DNA of 32,820 nucleotides from Bacilli bacterium (GTDB lineage: Bacteria; Bacillota_I; Bacilli_A; RF39; UBA660), in contig JAFURC010000037.1 in NCBI GenBank assembly GCA_017472015.1, forward strand, positions 1 to 32,820, written 5' to 3'. The translations under genes and the position numbers were made by a program. This document shows, one piece after another, positions 24,284-32,748 of this stretch; positions within the stretch are counted from its first letter, which is position 1, and the number at the start of each line of letters is the position of its first letter. The notes under the pieces were generated by a model. It saw only the letters and a list, made by a program, of their open reading frames with translations, did no database searches and was not told the DNA's origin.

Positions 24284-26785
24284 ATGAATGAATTAATCAA
24301 AAAAATATATGATACAACGCTTGAAGATATCATGGAAGATAGATTTTCAAGATATGCTAAAGCGATTATTCAAGATAGAGCGATTCCAGATGTAAGAGAT
24401 GGACTTAAACCTGTTCAAAGAAGAATTTTATATGGAATGTATCATGATAGAAATACGCATGATAAACCAACTAGAAAAAGTGCTAAAACAGTTGGTAGTA
24501 TCATGGGTAATTTCCATCCACATGGAGATTCTTCAATTTATGATGCCATGGTCAGGATGAGTCAGTGGTGGAAACAAAATACTCCATATATTGAAATGCA
24601 AGGTAATAATGGTAGTATGGATGGGGATTCTCCTGCAGCTATGCGTTATACTGAGGCAAGACTTTCTAAAATTAGTAGTGAATTATTGAAAGATATTGAA
24701 AAAGATACGGTTACTTGGGCTCCAAATTTTGATGATACCTTAATGGAACCAACTGTCTTACCGGCAAAATTCCCAAACCTTTTGGTAAATGGTTCAACTG
24801 GTATTTCGGCAGGATACGCAACCAATATTCCACCTCATAATTTAGGGGAAGTAATAGATGCAACAATTAAAAGAATTGATAGTCCAAATTGTCATGAAGA
24901 AACGATATTTGATATCATCAAGGGACCTGATTTTCCAACTGGAGGAATCGTTGAAGGAAAAGAAGGAATTAGAGAGGCTCTTCGTACAGGTCGTGGTAAA
25001 GTAGTTGTCAGAAGTAAAGTTGAATATATTAAAGAAAAAGGTAAAGAACAAATAGTTGTTCATGAAATTCCTTATGAAGTTAATAAAGCCATGCTTGTTA
25101 AACGCATGAGTGAACTAGTTTATGATAAAAAAATTGAAGGAGTCACAGAAATTCGTGATGAATCCGACAGACACGATCCTGTTCGAATTGTTATTGACTT
25201 AAAAAAAGATGTTAATAAAGAAGTAATCTTAAATTATTTTTATAAAAATAGTGATCTTCAAGTTAATTATAACTATAACATGGTTGCTATAGTTGATCGT
25301 TGTCCAATGACGCTTGGAGTAATTGGAATATTAGATGCTTATATTAAACATTTTGAGGAAGTAATTACCAAAAGAACTAACTTTGATCTTAATATGGCTA
25401 AAAAACGTATGCATGTAGTTGAAGGTATGATTAAAGCAATTTCAATTCTTGATGCGGTTATTAAAACAATTCGGGCTAGTAAAAATAAAGCTGATGCTAT
25501 TTTAAATTTACAAAAGGAATATGATTTCACTGAAATTCAAGCAGACTATATTGTAACCCTTCAACTTTATCGTTTAACTAATTCGGATATTGATGATTTT
25601 ATAACAGAATTTAATAATTTAAAGAAAATAATTGAAGGATTAACTTTAATTTTAAGTGATAAAGAAAAGTTAAAAGATGTTATGAAACAAGAATTAAGAA
25701 ATATAAAGAAAGAATATGCAACACCTAGAAAAACCGAAATAAAAGATGAAGTTATGGATATTTCAATTGATGAAAAAGCCATGATAAAAGAGGAGGATGT
25801 AATAGTTTTAGTAAGTCGTGATGGTTATATTAAAAGATGCAGTCAAAGATCATATCAAGCAACTGACATGGAACCAACTTTAAAAGACAATGACTATCCA
25901 CTTGGTATATATGAAGCAAATACGTTAGATACTATCTTACTATTTACAAGTCTTGGTAATTTCTTATTCATTCCAGTTTATACTATTCCAGATATGAAAT
26001 GGAAAGATTTAGGAAAACATGTTAGTAATTTAGTTCCTTTATCTGATGGAGAAGAAATAATTAGCTCGATTAAAGTATCTGAATTTACTGATAAATTAGA
26101 TATTACTTTATCAAGTAAAAATGGTATGATTAAACGTACTAAATTAAATGAATTTAAATTACTTCGTTATAATAAAAGTGTTAATTGTATGAAATTAAAA
26201 GATGATGATAAATTAATTAATGCTTTCATTTCTAAATACAACAACATCTTTGTGGCAACTAGAAACGGTTATGGTCTTTGGTATGATATCACAGAAATTC
26301 CTACTGTTGGACTTCGTACAAGTGGAGTTAAATCAATTAATTTAAAAGATGATGTAGTAGTATCAGTTAACAACTTTGATAATCTTGATTATATTTCCTT
26401 AATAACTGACAAGAAAACCGGTAAACGAATGAAGTTATCAGAATTTGAAAAATCTTCAAGAGCCAGACGTGGACTTATGATTTTAAAAGAAGTTAAAAGT
26501 AATCCATATCATGTTTTAAAAACATTCACAGAAAATAACAATACTTACTTAGTATTAAGAACTGATGAAATAACTACTTTAAAAATAACGGAACTTCCAA
26601 TTTTAGATCGTTATTCAACCGGAAGTGCGATAAGTAAAAAGAATATAAATGATATTAATATTCAAGTATCTCTTATTAAAAAAGATGAAGAAGAAGTTAT
26701 TAACATTAAAGAAACTCAAGAAAAACCAAGACCTTCTTTAAAAGAAATTGATGAAAGACTTTTAACAATCGATGACTTTTTATAA
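24284..26785 (+). CDS. parC: DNA topoisomerase IV subunit A
   Basis: DNA-cleaving subunit partner of ParE. N-terminal breakage-reunion domain: DRFSRYAKAIIQDRAIPDVR, DGLKPVQRRILYGMY, then the quinolone-resistance region GNFHPHGDSSIYDAMVRMSQ, with Ser and Asp at the usual resistance positions (wild-type-like). The catalytic Tyr is 122 in AAMRYTEARL. The C-terminal part from about residue 495 is a beta-pinwheel with degenerate blades (VSRDGYIKR, SKNGMIKRTKL, ATRNGYGLWYD). There is no GyrA box (QRRGGKG-like), which supports ParC over GyrA. 833 residues. It starts 5 bp after the parE stop, so the two are co-translated. Confidence 0.94.
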   Translation: MNELIKKIYDTTLEDIMEDRFSRYAKAIIQDRAIPDVRDGLKPVQRRILYGMYHDRNTHDKPTRKSAKTVGSIMGNFHPHGDSSIYDAMVRMSQWWKQNTPYIEMQGNNGSMDGDSPAAMRYTEARLSKISSELLKDIEKDTVTWAPNFDDTLMEPTVLPAKFPNLLVNGSTGISAGYATNIPPHNLGEVIDATIKRIDSPNCHEETIFDIIKGPDFPTGGIVEGKEGIREALRTGRGKVVVRSKVEYIKEKGKEQIVVHEIPYEVNKAMLVKRMSELVYDKKIEGVTEIRDESDRHDPVRIVIDLKKDVNKEVILNYFYKNSDLQVNYNYNMVAIVDRCPMTLGVIGILDAYIKHFEEVITKRTNFDLNMAKKRMHVVEGMIKAISILDAVIKTIRASKNKADAILNLQKEYDFTEIQADYIVTLQLYRLTNSDIDDFITEFNNLKKIIEGLTLILSDKEKLKDVMKQELRNIKKEYATPRKTEIKDEVMDISIDEKAMIKEEDVIVLVSRDGYIKRCSQRSYQATDMEPTLKDNDYPLGIYEANTLDTILLFTSLGNFLFIPVYTIPDMKWKDLGKHVSNLVPLSDGEEIISSIKVSEFTDKLDITLSSKNGMIKRTKLNEFKLLRYNKSVNCMKLKDDDKLINAFISKYNNIFVATRNGYGLWYDITEIPTVGLRTSGVKSINLKDDVVVSVNNFDNLDYISLITDKKTGKRMKLSEFEKSSRARRGLMILKEVKSNPYHVLKTFTENNNTYLVLRTDEITTLKITELPILDRYSTGSAISKKNINDINIQVSLIKKDEEEVINIKETQEKPRPSLKEIDERLLTIDDFL

Positions 26786-26794
26786 AATTTAATT

Positions 26795-26824
26795 AGGTAA
26801 GTAGGTGACTATTTGCCTTTTTTT
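26795..26824 (+). terminator. Terminator after parC
   Basis: AGGTAAGTA (26795-26803) with TATTTGCCT (26810-26818), two G-T pairs, 6-nt loop, then T7. Confidence 0.7.
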
Positions 26825-26863
26825 AATTTTTTTTTAAATAATTTAGTTAATATTTTAATTTTG

Positions 26864-26872
26864 TGATATTAT
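26864..26872 (+). promoter_or_regulatory. Extended -10 promoter of the DUF4015 gene
   Basis: TGATATTAT, TG-N-TATTAT extended -10, about 32 bases before the ATG. The -35 is weak. Confidence 0.45.
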
Positions 26873-26903
26873 AGTAATATAAGAATTAAAATAGGAGTTT
26901 GAA

Positions 26904-28613
26904 ATGAAGAAAAAAAGAAAATTAAAAATTAAAAATGTAATTTTGCTTTTAGTTATTATTGTCTTTATAGGTGCTAGTATTATAATATTTACAGGAGGAG
27001 AAAAGAAACAATTCTTTGAAAAAACTGATAATGGATATTTGGGAAGTACAAGTTATACACTAGATTTATTTTGCCTTATAAAAAATGAGGAAACTGATGA
27101 AGAAAGTTTAGAAAAGAAACTTGAGCTTATAAGGGGAAGTGAAATTAAATATTATCCGGATAGTAAATATACTTATAATGAACTTGAATACACGAAAATA
27201 GAATATGAAAATAATTTTTATTATGTTTTAACTAGTAGTATCGTTGATTCAATGGATAGTGTTGTCATGGAAGAAAATTTATATGTAAGAACTAGTTATA
27301 ACTTACTAAAAGATTTAGATGGTAATTTACTTAGTTTAGTAAAAAAAGGTTCTTCTGTTGAAATAACTGGTTATAATGAATTACTTCCTGATGGAAGTGT
27401 TGATTTATATAAAGTAAAAGTAGGTGAAGAAGAGGGATATTTTTATAGTAAATATTTAGTTTCAACGGAAGAAGAATCTTTAAAAAACTATGATCCTGAG
27501 GGTATTTATAAAACTCATGAAAGCAGGGGAGATAAACTAGGTGGTGGAAGTGCGGCAACTCTTGACTATTATCCACGGGAAAAAGTAAGTTTTGAAGACA
27601 ATAAAATGCCAGAAGAAGTTTATGCCTTATATATAAATGGAGCTAAAGGAATTAAAAATAGTATTCAAAATTATATTGATTACGCGAAGACTACTAAAAT
27701 AAATGCTTTTGTTGTTGATATTAAGGATAATTCAGTTCCGGCTTATAAAAGTAGTATTTACGAAAAATATTCTCCAACAAATTATAAGTATGCCAATAAC
27801 AGTGTTGAAGATTATAAATATGCAATTAATTTATTAAAAGAAAATGGTTTTTATGTAATTGGAAGAATTACGACTTTTAAAGATGATTATTACGCTAAAG
27901 ATAATCCAAATAATGTCATTAGTAAAACTGATGGATCGATGTTAAAACATAGTGGTTCATACTGGCCAAGTCCTTATAACCGAGATGTTTGGAAATTTAC
28001 AGTTGATTTAGCCAAAGAGGCTGTTAATTTATTTGGATTTAATGAAATTCAATTTGATTATGTAAGATTTCCTGATCGCATAAGTAGTTATAAAAATATT
28101 GATTTTAAAAATAAATATGAAGAAACAAAAGCCGAGGCAATTCAAAGATTTTTAATGTATGCAACTGATTCTCTTCATGAATTAAATGTTTATGTGTCAG
28201 CTGATGTATTCGGAGAATCATCTTGGGGATATGTAACTGCTTATGGACAATACTGGCCAGCAATTAGTAATGTTGTTGATGCTATAAGTGCTATGCCATA
28301 TACTGATCACTTTGATAAAAAAGAAAGTAGTTGGAATAATCCTTATCAAACAATGTTAAACTGGGGTAAAACTGCCGCAACAAGACAAACTGAAACACCA
28401 TCACCAGCCGTTGCTCGTACTTGGATAACTGCATATGACACACCTTATTGGAATCCAACAGTTACTTATAATGGTGAAATGTTAACTAAACAAATAAAAG
28501 GATTGTATGATGCCGGACTAACTGGCGGATATATGACTTGGAATAGTGGTAGTAATTTAGCAAAATATAAAAGTCAAAAGTCAGCATTTAATATAAATTA
28601 TTTAGATGAATAA
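26904..28613 (+). CDS. Membrane-anchored putative glycoside hydrolase (DUF4015 type) with SH3-like domain
   Basis: 569 residues; AGGAG 9 bases before the ATG. One N-terminal membrane helix (about 11-31, VILLLVIIVFIGASIIIFTG) puts the rest outside the cell. Residues about 130-190 look like a bacterial SH3 domain, a common cell-wall-binding fold. The C-terminal half (about 235-560) matches the DUF4015 putative glycosidase family: VYALYINGAKG, INAFVVDIKDN, GFYVIGRITTFKDDY, NEIQFDYVRFPD, VYVSADVFGESSWG and GGYMTWNSGSN, with acidic residues at strand ends as in a TIM-barrel hydrolase. Substrate unknown; a cell-wall or exopolysaccharide glycan is inferred from the anchor and SH3 domain. Monocistronic by its own signals. 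Confidence 0.88.
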   Translation: MKKKRKLKIKNVILLLVIIVFIGASIIIFTGGEKKQFFEKTDNGYLGSTSYTLDLFCLIKNEETDEESLEKKLELIRGSEIKYYPDSKYTYNELEYTKIEYENNFYYVLTSSIVDSMDSVVMEENLYVRTSYNLLKDLDGNLLSLVKKGSSVEITGYNELLPDGSVDLYKVKVGEEEGYFYSKYLVSTEEESLKNYDPEGIYKTHESRGDKLGGGSAATLDYYPREKVSFEDNKMPEEVYALYINGAKGIKNSIQNYIDYAKTTKINAFVVDIKDNSVPAYKSSIYEKYSPTNYKYANNSVEDYKYAINLLKENGFYVIGRITTFKDDYYAKDNPNNVISKTDGSMLKHSGSYWPSPYNRDVWKFTVDLAKEAVNLFGFNEIQFDYVRFPDRISSYKNIDFKNKYEETKAEAIQRFLMYATDSLHELNVYVSADVFGESSWGYVTAYGQYWPAISNVVDAISAMPYTDHFDKKESSWNNPYQTMLNWGKTAATRQTETPSPAVARTWITAYDTPYWNPTVTYNGEMLTKQIKGLYDAGLTGGYMTWNSGSNLAKYKSQKSAFNINYLDE

Positions 28614-28636
28614 GGTGATGGCACTTTAAATGATAC

Positions 28637-28668
28637 TTTAAATTTTATAAATTCTATAAAAATTTAAA
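28637..28668 (+). repeat. AT-only inverted repeat between the DUF4015 gene and yutD
   Basis: TTTAAATTTTATA (28637-28649) pairs with TATAAAAATTTAAA (28655-28668) with one bulge and a 5-nt loop. There is no clear T-run, so it is a weak or atypical terminator at best. Confidence 0.4.
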
Positions 28669-28698
28669 ATCGAATGAAATAGACAAGGAGTTATAATA

Positions 28699-28998
28699 AT
28701 GAAAGAAAAAAATAAAGAAATTAAGTTAGATAATTCAAGTTACTTAGTTCTTGAAAATAAAAATGATTGTTTAAACAAAGAAGAATTAGAATCAAAGTAC
28801 ACTGATTATTTTTATGTATACGATTATATCTTAGGTGATTATGCCTATAATAAACTTAGGTTAAAAGGTTTTTGTGATAAGAAAAATAAAAATTGGAATA
28901 AAATAAATGATATTAATAATAAAGAAAGTTATTTAAAAAATCAATGTGCTTATGAATGTAATTATTTTTTGATTAAGAAGATTAAAGAGATGAAGTAG
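28699..28998 (+). CDS. yutD: YutD family protein (DUF1027)
   Basis: 99 residues, AAGGAG before the ATG. Matches the YutD pattern: a tyrosine-rich start of the core (ESKYTDYFYVYDYILGDYAY, then NKLRLKGFCDKKNK) and a C-terminal double-Cys motif, QCAYECNYFLIKK. In B. subtilis and relatives YutD is a small cytoplasmic protein of poorly defined function. Three cysteines, two of them in CAYEC, may bind metal. A terminator overlaps its stop codon, so it ends its transcript; the promoter is not clear. Confidence 0.8.
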   Translation: MKEKNKEIKLDNSSYLVLENKNDCLNKEELESKYTDYFYVYDYILGDYAYNKLRLKGFCDKKNKNWNKINDINNKESYLKNQCAYECNYFLIKKIKEMK

Positions 28999-29016
28999 GA
29001 ATTATTTCATCTTTTT
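28988..29016 (+). terminator. Terminator of the yutD-like gene
   Basis: AGATGAAGTA (28988-28997) with TATTTCATCT (29003-29012), one G-T pair, 5-nt loop, then T5. The hairpin overlaps the stop codon. Confidence 0.75.
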
Positions 29017-29087
29017 CTAAAATTTGGTAATTTAGTTATAATTATAAAAAAATATTTAAAAATTAAGTTAAAAAGAGTCAAAAATAC

Positions 29088-29115
29088 TTGAAATAATAAA
29101 TAAATATGTTAAAAT
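29088..29115 (+). promoter_or_regulatory. Promoter of the DUF1292 gene
   Basis: TTGAAA (29088-29093), 16-base spacer, TAAAAT (29110-29115). Confidence 0.65.
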
Positions 29116-29141
29116 GATAATAGAAGATATGGAGGATATAT

Positions 29142-29405
29142 ATGGAAGAGAAAAAAATGATTACTTTAACACTTGAAAATGGAACTAAAGAAGAAGTAGA
29201 ACTTTTATTATCTTTTAAATTTAATGATAACAATAAAGAATATGTTATATATACAAAAAATGAAACTGATGAAAATGGTAATGTAACTATTTATGTTTCA
29301 GGTGTTACTCGTGTAGGTGATGATATTACACTAAATACTGTAAGTGATGATAATGAATGGTCAAGAATAAAAGATCTTTTAAGAGAACTTTCAAAAAATG
29401 AATAA
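29142..29405 (+). CDS. DUF1292 family protein (YrzB-like)
   Basis: 87 residues, GGAGG before the ATG. Beta-rich small protein with the family pattern: LENGTKEEVELLLSFKFNDN, NKEYVIYTKNETDENGNVTI, then an acidic, helical tail (EWSRIKDLLRELSKNE). These proteins are widespread in Bacilli, often near yrrK/alaS, and have no established activity. Here the gene is followed 17 bp later by a coiled-coil protein, probably in one transcript ending at 30378. Confidence 0.85.
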   Translation: MEEKKMITLTLENGTKEEVELLLSFKFNDNNKEYVIYTKNETDENGNVTIYVSGVTRVGDDITLNTVSDDNEWSRIKDLLRELSKNE

Positions 29406-29422
29406 TTATAAGGGGTGATGAC

Positions 29423-30352
29423 ATGCAAGGAAATATCACGGTTTTAGGTGAACAAAAATTTTATGATAATAGTGCTTTATTTAAGACAAGAAAGCCAGCT
29501 AAACTTAGTACGTATAAAACATTTTATAAAAAGACAACTGAACTACAAAATAGTGTTCGTCGCGAAAAACAAGAACTTTCAAAAGTTTCTCAAAATGATG
29601 TTAAACAAGAAATTCAAACACCATTTGTTGAAACTCCAGTTCAATCAACTCCGCTGGAAGTGAACAAACCAGTTGAAACACCACAACAAGTTAATAACGT
29701 AGTAAACTTTCCATCAAAATCCAAAGAATTTTATCAAGCAAGTCTTGATACCACAAATGCTACTTGCTTTATTAATTCAACAGATGGAAATATAGTAAGT
29801 CTTGGACATCGTCGTTTAAAAACAAATCCAGTTGTACCTGAAAATACGAAAGAGGCGACTAAAAAAGTAGGAGTTGAATATGAAGTACCAGTTGTTGAGA
29901 AACAAGAAGAACCAGTTCAACAACCATTTGATTTTTCAAATGTTTCAAGTTTAAATGATTTTAGTACTCCAATTAAAGAGGAACCTAAATATACATTTGA
30001 TAAAGAAAAAAGATTGGATACAATTTTAGCAAAAGAGGTACAAACTCCTGTAGTAACTCAAGTTGATAATACAGGTGCAGAACTAGCACAAGCTAAAAAA
30101 GATTATGAAATAGTTGCAGAATCATTGGAAACTCAATTTGAAATTCAAAGTGAACTTGAAAGAGAACTTGAAGAGTTAAAGAGACAAAGAGTTGTCAAAA
30201 TTGAAGAATATAAGCAAAAAACTTTAGCGAAAACTCAAAATTTACATGATGTTTTAGCAACTATTAATCAATTAAAAGATGCAATTAATGAAGAAAAGAA
30301 AGCTTTGGGAATGCTTGATGAAGAGGAATATAAAAAAGCAAGTAATTATTAA
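29423..30352 (+). CDS. Low-complexity and coiled-coil protein of unknown function
   Basis: 309 residues, AGGGGTGATG just before the ATG. Residues about 60-230 are rich in Gln, Pro, Val, Thr and Glu (NKPVETPQQVNN, VVEKQEEPVQQPFDF), likely disordered. Residues about 228-300 form a heptad-like coiled coil (ESLETQFEIQSELERELEEL, then KRQRVVKIEEYKQKT). No signal peptide or membrane segment. The layout (short N-terminal patch, disordered linker, coiled coil) resembles bacterial cytoskeletal or division-scaffold proteins, but I do not recognise a family. Co-transcribed with the DUF1292 gene. Confidence 0.75.
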   Translation: MQGNITVLGEQKFYDNSALFKTRKPAKLSTYKTFYKKTTELQNSVRREKQELSKVSQNDVKQEIQTPFVETPVQSTPLEVNKPVETPQQVNNVVNFPSKSKEFYQASLDTTNATCFINSTDGNIVSLGHRRLKTNPVVPENTKEATKKVGVEYEVPVVEKQEEPVQQPFDFSNVSSLNDFSTPIKEEPKYTFDKEKRLDTILAKEVQTPVVTQVDNTGAELAQAKKDYEIVAESLETQFEIQSELERELEELKRQRVVKIEEYKQKTLAKTQNLHDVLATINQLKDAINEEKKALGMLDEEEYKKASNY

Positions 30353-30378
30353 ACTAGTGATTATTCATTAGTTTTTTT
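30351..30378 (+). terminator. Terminator after the coiled-coil gene
   Basis: AAACTAGTGA (30351-30360) with TCATTAGTTT (30365-30374), one G-T pair, tetraloop TTAT, then T7. Overlaps the stop codon. Confidence 0.8.
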
Positions 30379-30436
30379 GTATAAATTAAATTTTTAATAT
30401 CATAATATTAGTGTTAGAAAAATAAACTATTAATAG

Positions 30437-30640
30437 GTGATTGAAATACGCTTCTTTCTCTTTTTGATAGGATTTGGTTTTACTCTAATAGGTTTTATGT
30501 ATATGATTTTATATTTAAATTACTTAACAATTGGTTATAGTATATTTGAATATCTAAATTTAATTTTTAAAAGATTTGAATGTTTACTGGCTATACTTGG
30601 AATAATAATTCTTGTGATAGCTATATTTAAAGGAGACTAA
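30437..30640 (+). CDS. Small membrane protein with two hydrophobic segments
   Basis: 67 residues, start GTG 30437, forced by a TAG just upstream in frame (30434-30436). No good ribosome-binding site is visible, so the exact start is uncertain. Two hydrophobic helices (RFFLFLIGFGFTLIGFMYMI and LLAILGIIILVIAIF) flank a short loop with aromatic residues. The Shine-Dalgarno sequence of the next gene (AAAGGAG) lies in its last codons and that gene's ATG follows its TAA directly, so the two are co-transcribed. Family not recognised. Confidence 0.65.
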   Translation: MIEIRFFLFLIGFGFTLIGFMYMILYLNYLTIGYSIFEYLNLIFKRFECLLAILGIIILVIAIFKGD

Positions 30641-31303
30641 ATGACATATATTTATGATATTTTATTAAATTTTAATAATGATTTTTATGAATTTTATGAA
30701 TGGGAAAAAAGTGATAACATAACTCACATAAAAAAGATTCCAATTTATAAAGTAAGTTCTCGAGTAATCGAAGATTTTTTAATTAAAAAAATTAAAATAG
30801 ATGATCAAATTACATATGAAATTTTAAATAAAACAGAAGTATTTGATAATAAAAAAATAAAAACTTTAAAATATGCTTGTCTATTTACCGATTCTTATAA
30901 AGTAATTGCCGTTTTATTAAATGATGATTTAAGTATTTCAAAGGTAAGTGATTTATTACTTGATGAATCATGTGATACAATTGATATATCTAAGCGTTGC
31001 AATTTAATAAGTGTTACATATAATATAATAGGTAAGAAGAAAGATTATGTGTTTTTAACAAGAAAAGAAATTAAAATACGAAAATATTTAATAAATGAAT
31101 TTAAAAATGCTTATCGTGAAAAAGATATTAATAAACTAGAATACTTGTATTTTGAATATTTTAATAAAAGTTCAAGTGAAATTGAAACAATTTATGAAGA
31201 GTTAATTAATTCTTTAAGTAAAGAAATAACTATTAAACATATAAAACTATATGAACTATTGAAACTGTGTCATCAGGGTAATTTATCGAATTTGACAAAC
31301 TAA
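30641..31303 (+). CDS. DUF3603/YjbA-like family protein
   Basis: 220 residues, AAAGGAG before the ATG, immediately after the small membrane protein. The N-terminal 125 residues resemble B. subtilis YjbA/DUF3603 proteins: YIYDILLNFNNDFYEFYEWE, then KSDNITHIKKIPIYKVSS, YACLFTDSYKVIAVLL and a basic/Leu segment LLLDESCDTIDI. The C-terminal part is helical. Function unknown in the family; no membrane segment. Family assignment is from remembered sequence pattern only. Confidence 0.6.
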   Translation: MTYIYDILLNFNNDFYEFYEWEKSDNITHIKKIPIYKVSSRVIEDFLIKKIKIDDQITYEILNKTEVFDNKKIKTLKYACLFTDSYKVIAVLLNDDLSISKVSDLLLDESCDTIDISKRCNLISVTYNIIGKKKDYVFLTRKEIKIRKYLINEFKNAYREKDINKLEYLYFEYFNKSSSEIETIYEELINSLSKEITIKHIKLYELLKLCHQGNLSNLTN

Positions 31304-31320
31304 GTTGTTTTTGATAGAAT
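31292..31320 (+). promoter_or_regulatory. Consensus promoter of the ankyrin-repeat gene
   Basis: TTGACA (31292-31297), 17-base spacer, TAGAAT (31315-31320). The -35 overlaps the last codons of the preceding gene. Confidence 0.8.
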
Positions 31321-31351
31321 AAATGACGTCACACAGAAAGAGGTGGAATTT

Positions 31352-32038
31352 ATGTTTTATTCAATTATGCAAGCAGAAAGTCTTTGTGACAGTGATCCAT
31401 CCCTGATTTTCTCCTTAATTAATGAAGGAGATAAAGAGGTTCTTGATAAAATTATTAGTAAAGATGGATTTGATTTTAATTATAAGGATAAAGATGGGAA
31501 TAATATAATTATGTATTTATTAAAGACTAAACATTATGATTTAGCTTTAAAATACATTGATAAGGTAGATATAAATCATCAAAATAATGATGGAGATACC
31601 TTAGCACATATTTTAGTTGGCATTAACTATCTTAATGTTAAAGAAATAATTGAATATGTTTTTGATAATAAAGATTTTATTCCAAATATTAAAAATAAAC
31701 TTGGAGAAACTATTTTAGATAAGTCAATTAATAATAATTACTTATATACAACAATTAAAATTCTTGAAAATAAACGTTTTAATTCAATTGATGTTTATTC
31801 ATTTAAACATTTATATGAAACGTATATTAAAAGTAATAACTATGGAAAATATTCTAAGTTAAGTAATTTAGAAGTAATTCTTGATAATTTAGAAACTAAA
31901 AGATTATTACCTAGAATGGAAAAATTAATTAATTTAATTCAAAAAGACTTAGAAATTATAAAAAATGATTTTAACTTATCAAAAACAGAAAAATTAGATA
32001 ACATTATTAATTTAGTTATAATGGATGCTATCAATTAA
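31352..32038 (+). CDS. Ankyrin-repeat protein
   Basis: Start ATG 31352 with AGAGGTGG about 8 bases upstream; an open GTG at 31343 lies within that site. 228 residues. Ankyrin-like repeats occupy about residues 15-140: DFNYKDKDGNNIIMYLLKTK, VDINHQNNDGDTLAHILVG and NIKNKLGETILDKSI, each with the turn-helix pattern (N-x-x-G-x-T-x-L). The C-terminal 90 residues are helical and charged. No export signal, so a cytoplasmic protein-binding role is inferred; partner unknown. Own consensus promoter and terminator. Confidence 0.8.
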   Translation: MFYSIMQAESLCDSDPSLIFSLINEGDKEVLDKIISKDGFDFNYKDKDGNNIIMYLLKTKHYDLALKYIDKVDINHQNNDGDTLAHILVGINYLNVKEIIEYVFDNKDFIPNIKNKLGETILDKSINNNYLYTTIKILENKRFNSIDVYSFKHLYETYIKSNNYGKYSKLSNLEVILDNLETKRLLPRMEKLINLIQKDLEIIKNDFNLSKTEKLDNIINLVIMDAIN

Positions 32039-32067
32039 TAGTTTATGTAAAAATAAACTATTTTTTT
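32038..32067 (+). terminator. Terminator after the ankyrin gene
   Basis: ATAGTTTAT (32038-32046) with ATAAACTAT (32053-32061), 6-nt loop, T7. A second copy of the right arm plus T-tract (AAATAAACTATTTTTTT) follows at 32072-32088. Confidence 0.8.
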
Positions 32068-32112
32068 GTATAAATAAACTATTTTTTTCCATATTATAAA
32101 TGGGTGATGAAT

Positions 32113-32658
32113 ATGAAAAAAATATTAATAACAATAATTATGGTAATTTTTTTGGTAGGATGTGAAAATGATTTAATGAATACTCCAACTAAAAGAGTTG
32201 AAACAATGTTTAATAATTATATTACATTAGATTCTGAAGTACTTGATGATTTGGATGAGACTTTGTTAAGTGAAACAGTCATGACAACCGATCAAAAAGA
32301 AAGATACCGTGATATTTTAAAGAATCAATATCAACATTTGTCGTACGAAATAAAAGATGAAACTATTGATGGCGATACTGCGGTTGTTGAGGTGGAAATA
32401 GAAGTTTATGATTATAATAAAATTATAAGTGAATCAGAAGATTACTTAACAAATAATCAAGAAGAATTTTTAAGAGAGGATAATGAAACAACAGATATCT
32501 CGAAATTTAATGATTATAAACTAGAACAACTTGAAAAAGCCAAAGATAAAGTAACTTATACTTTGAATTTAACTTTATCAGTAGTTGATGATAAATGGAT
32601 GCTTGATAATTTAACTGATACAGAAATTAGTAAAATACATGGATTATATGCTTATTAA
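32113..32658 (+). CDS. Predicted lipoprotein of unknown function
   Basis: I start at ATG 32113, 6 bases after GGGTG; GTG 32104 and ATG 32107 are open but overlap that site. 181 residues. A type II signal peptide, KKILITIIMVIFLVGCEN, places the lipidated Cys in the lipobox FLVGC near residue 17, so the protein is anchored to the outside of the membrane. The mature part has a helix (KRVETMFNNYITLDSEVLDD) and a strand segment (YEIKDETIDGDTAVVEVEIE), the plan of DUF4878/DUF5105-like lipoproteins. Terminator signals follow at 32710. Confidence 0.85.
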   Translation: MKKILITIIMVIFLVGCENDLMNTPTKRVETMFNNYITLDSEVLDDLDETLLSETVMTTDQKERYRDILKNQYQHLSYEIKDETIDGDTAVVEVEIEVYDYNKIISESEDYLTNNQEEFLREDNETTDISKFNDYKLEQLEKAKDKVTYTLNLTLSVVDDKWMLDNLTDTEISKIHGLYAY

Positions 32659-32709
32659 AATAACTATTTAGAATTATTTGTTACAGTTTAGACTAGACAC
32701 GTCAAAAAT

Positions 32710-32743
32710 CAGGTAGAAATAAATTTTCTATCTGTTTTTTTTT
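32710..32743. terminator. Probably bidirectional terminator between convergent genes
   Basis: CAGGTAGAAA (32710-32719) with TTTCTATCTG (32725-32734), one G-T pair, 5-nt loop, then T9 on the plus strand. On the minus strand the hairpin is followed by a T5 run (from the A-run at 32704-32708). Confidence 0.75.
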
Positions 32744-32748
32744 ACTAA

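Noticed and set aside
22368-26785. GyrB-GyrA pair
   Set aside because: The A subunit lacks a GyrA box and has a degenerate C-terminal pinwheel; its quinolone region reads HPHGDSSIYDAMVRMSQ as in ParC.
29448-29663. 71-codon plus-strand ORF inside the coiled-coil gene
   Set aside because: A +1 frame shadow of the 29423-30352 gene with no ribosome-binding site or recognisable pattern.
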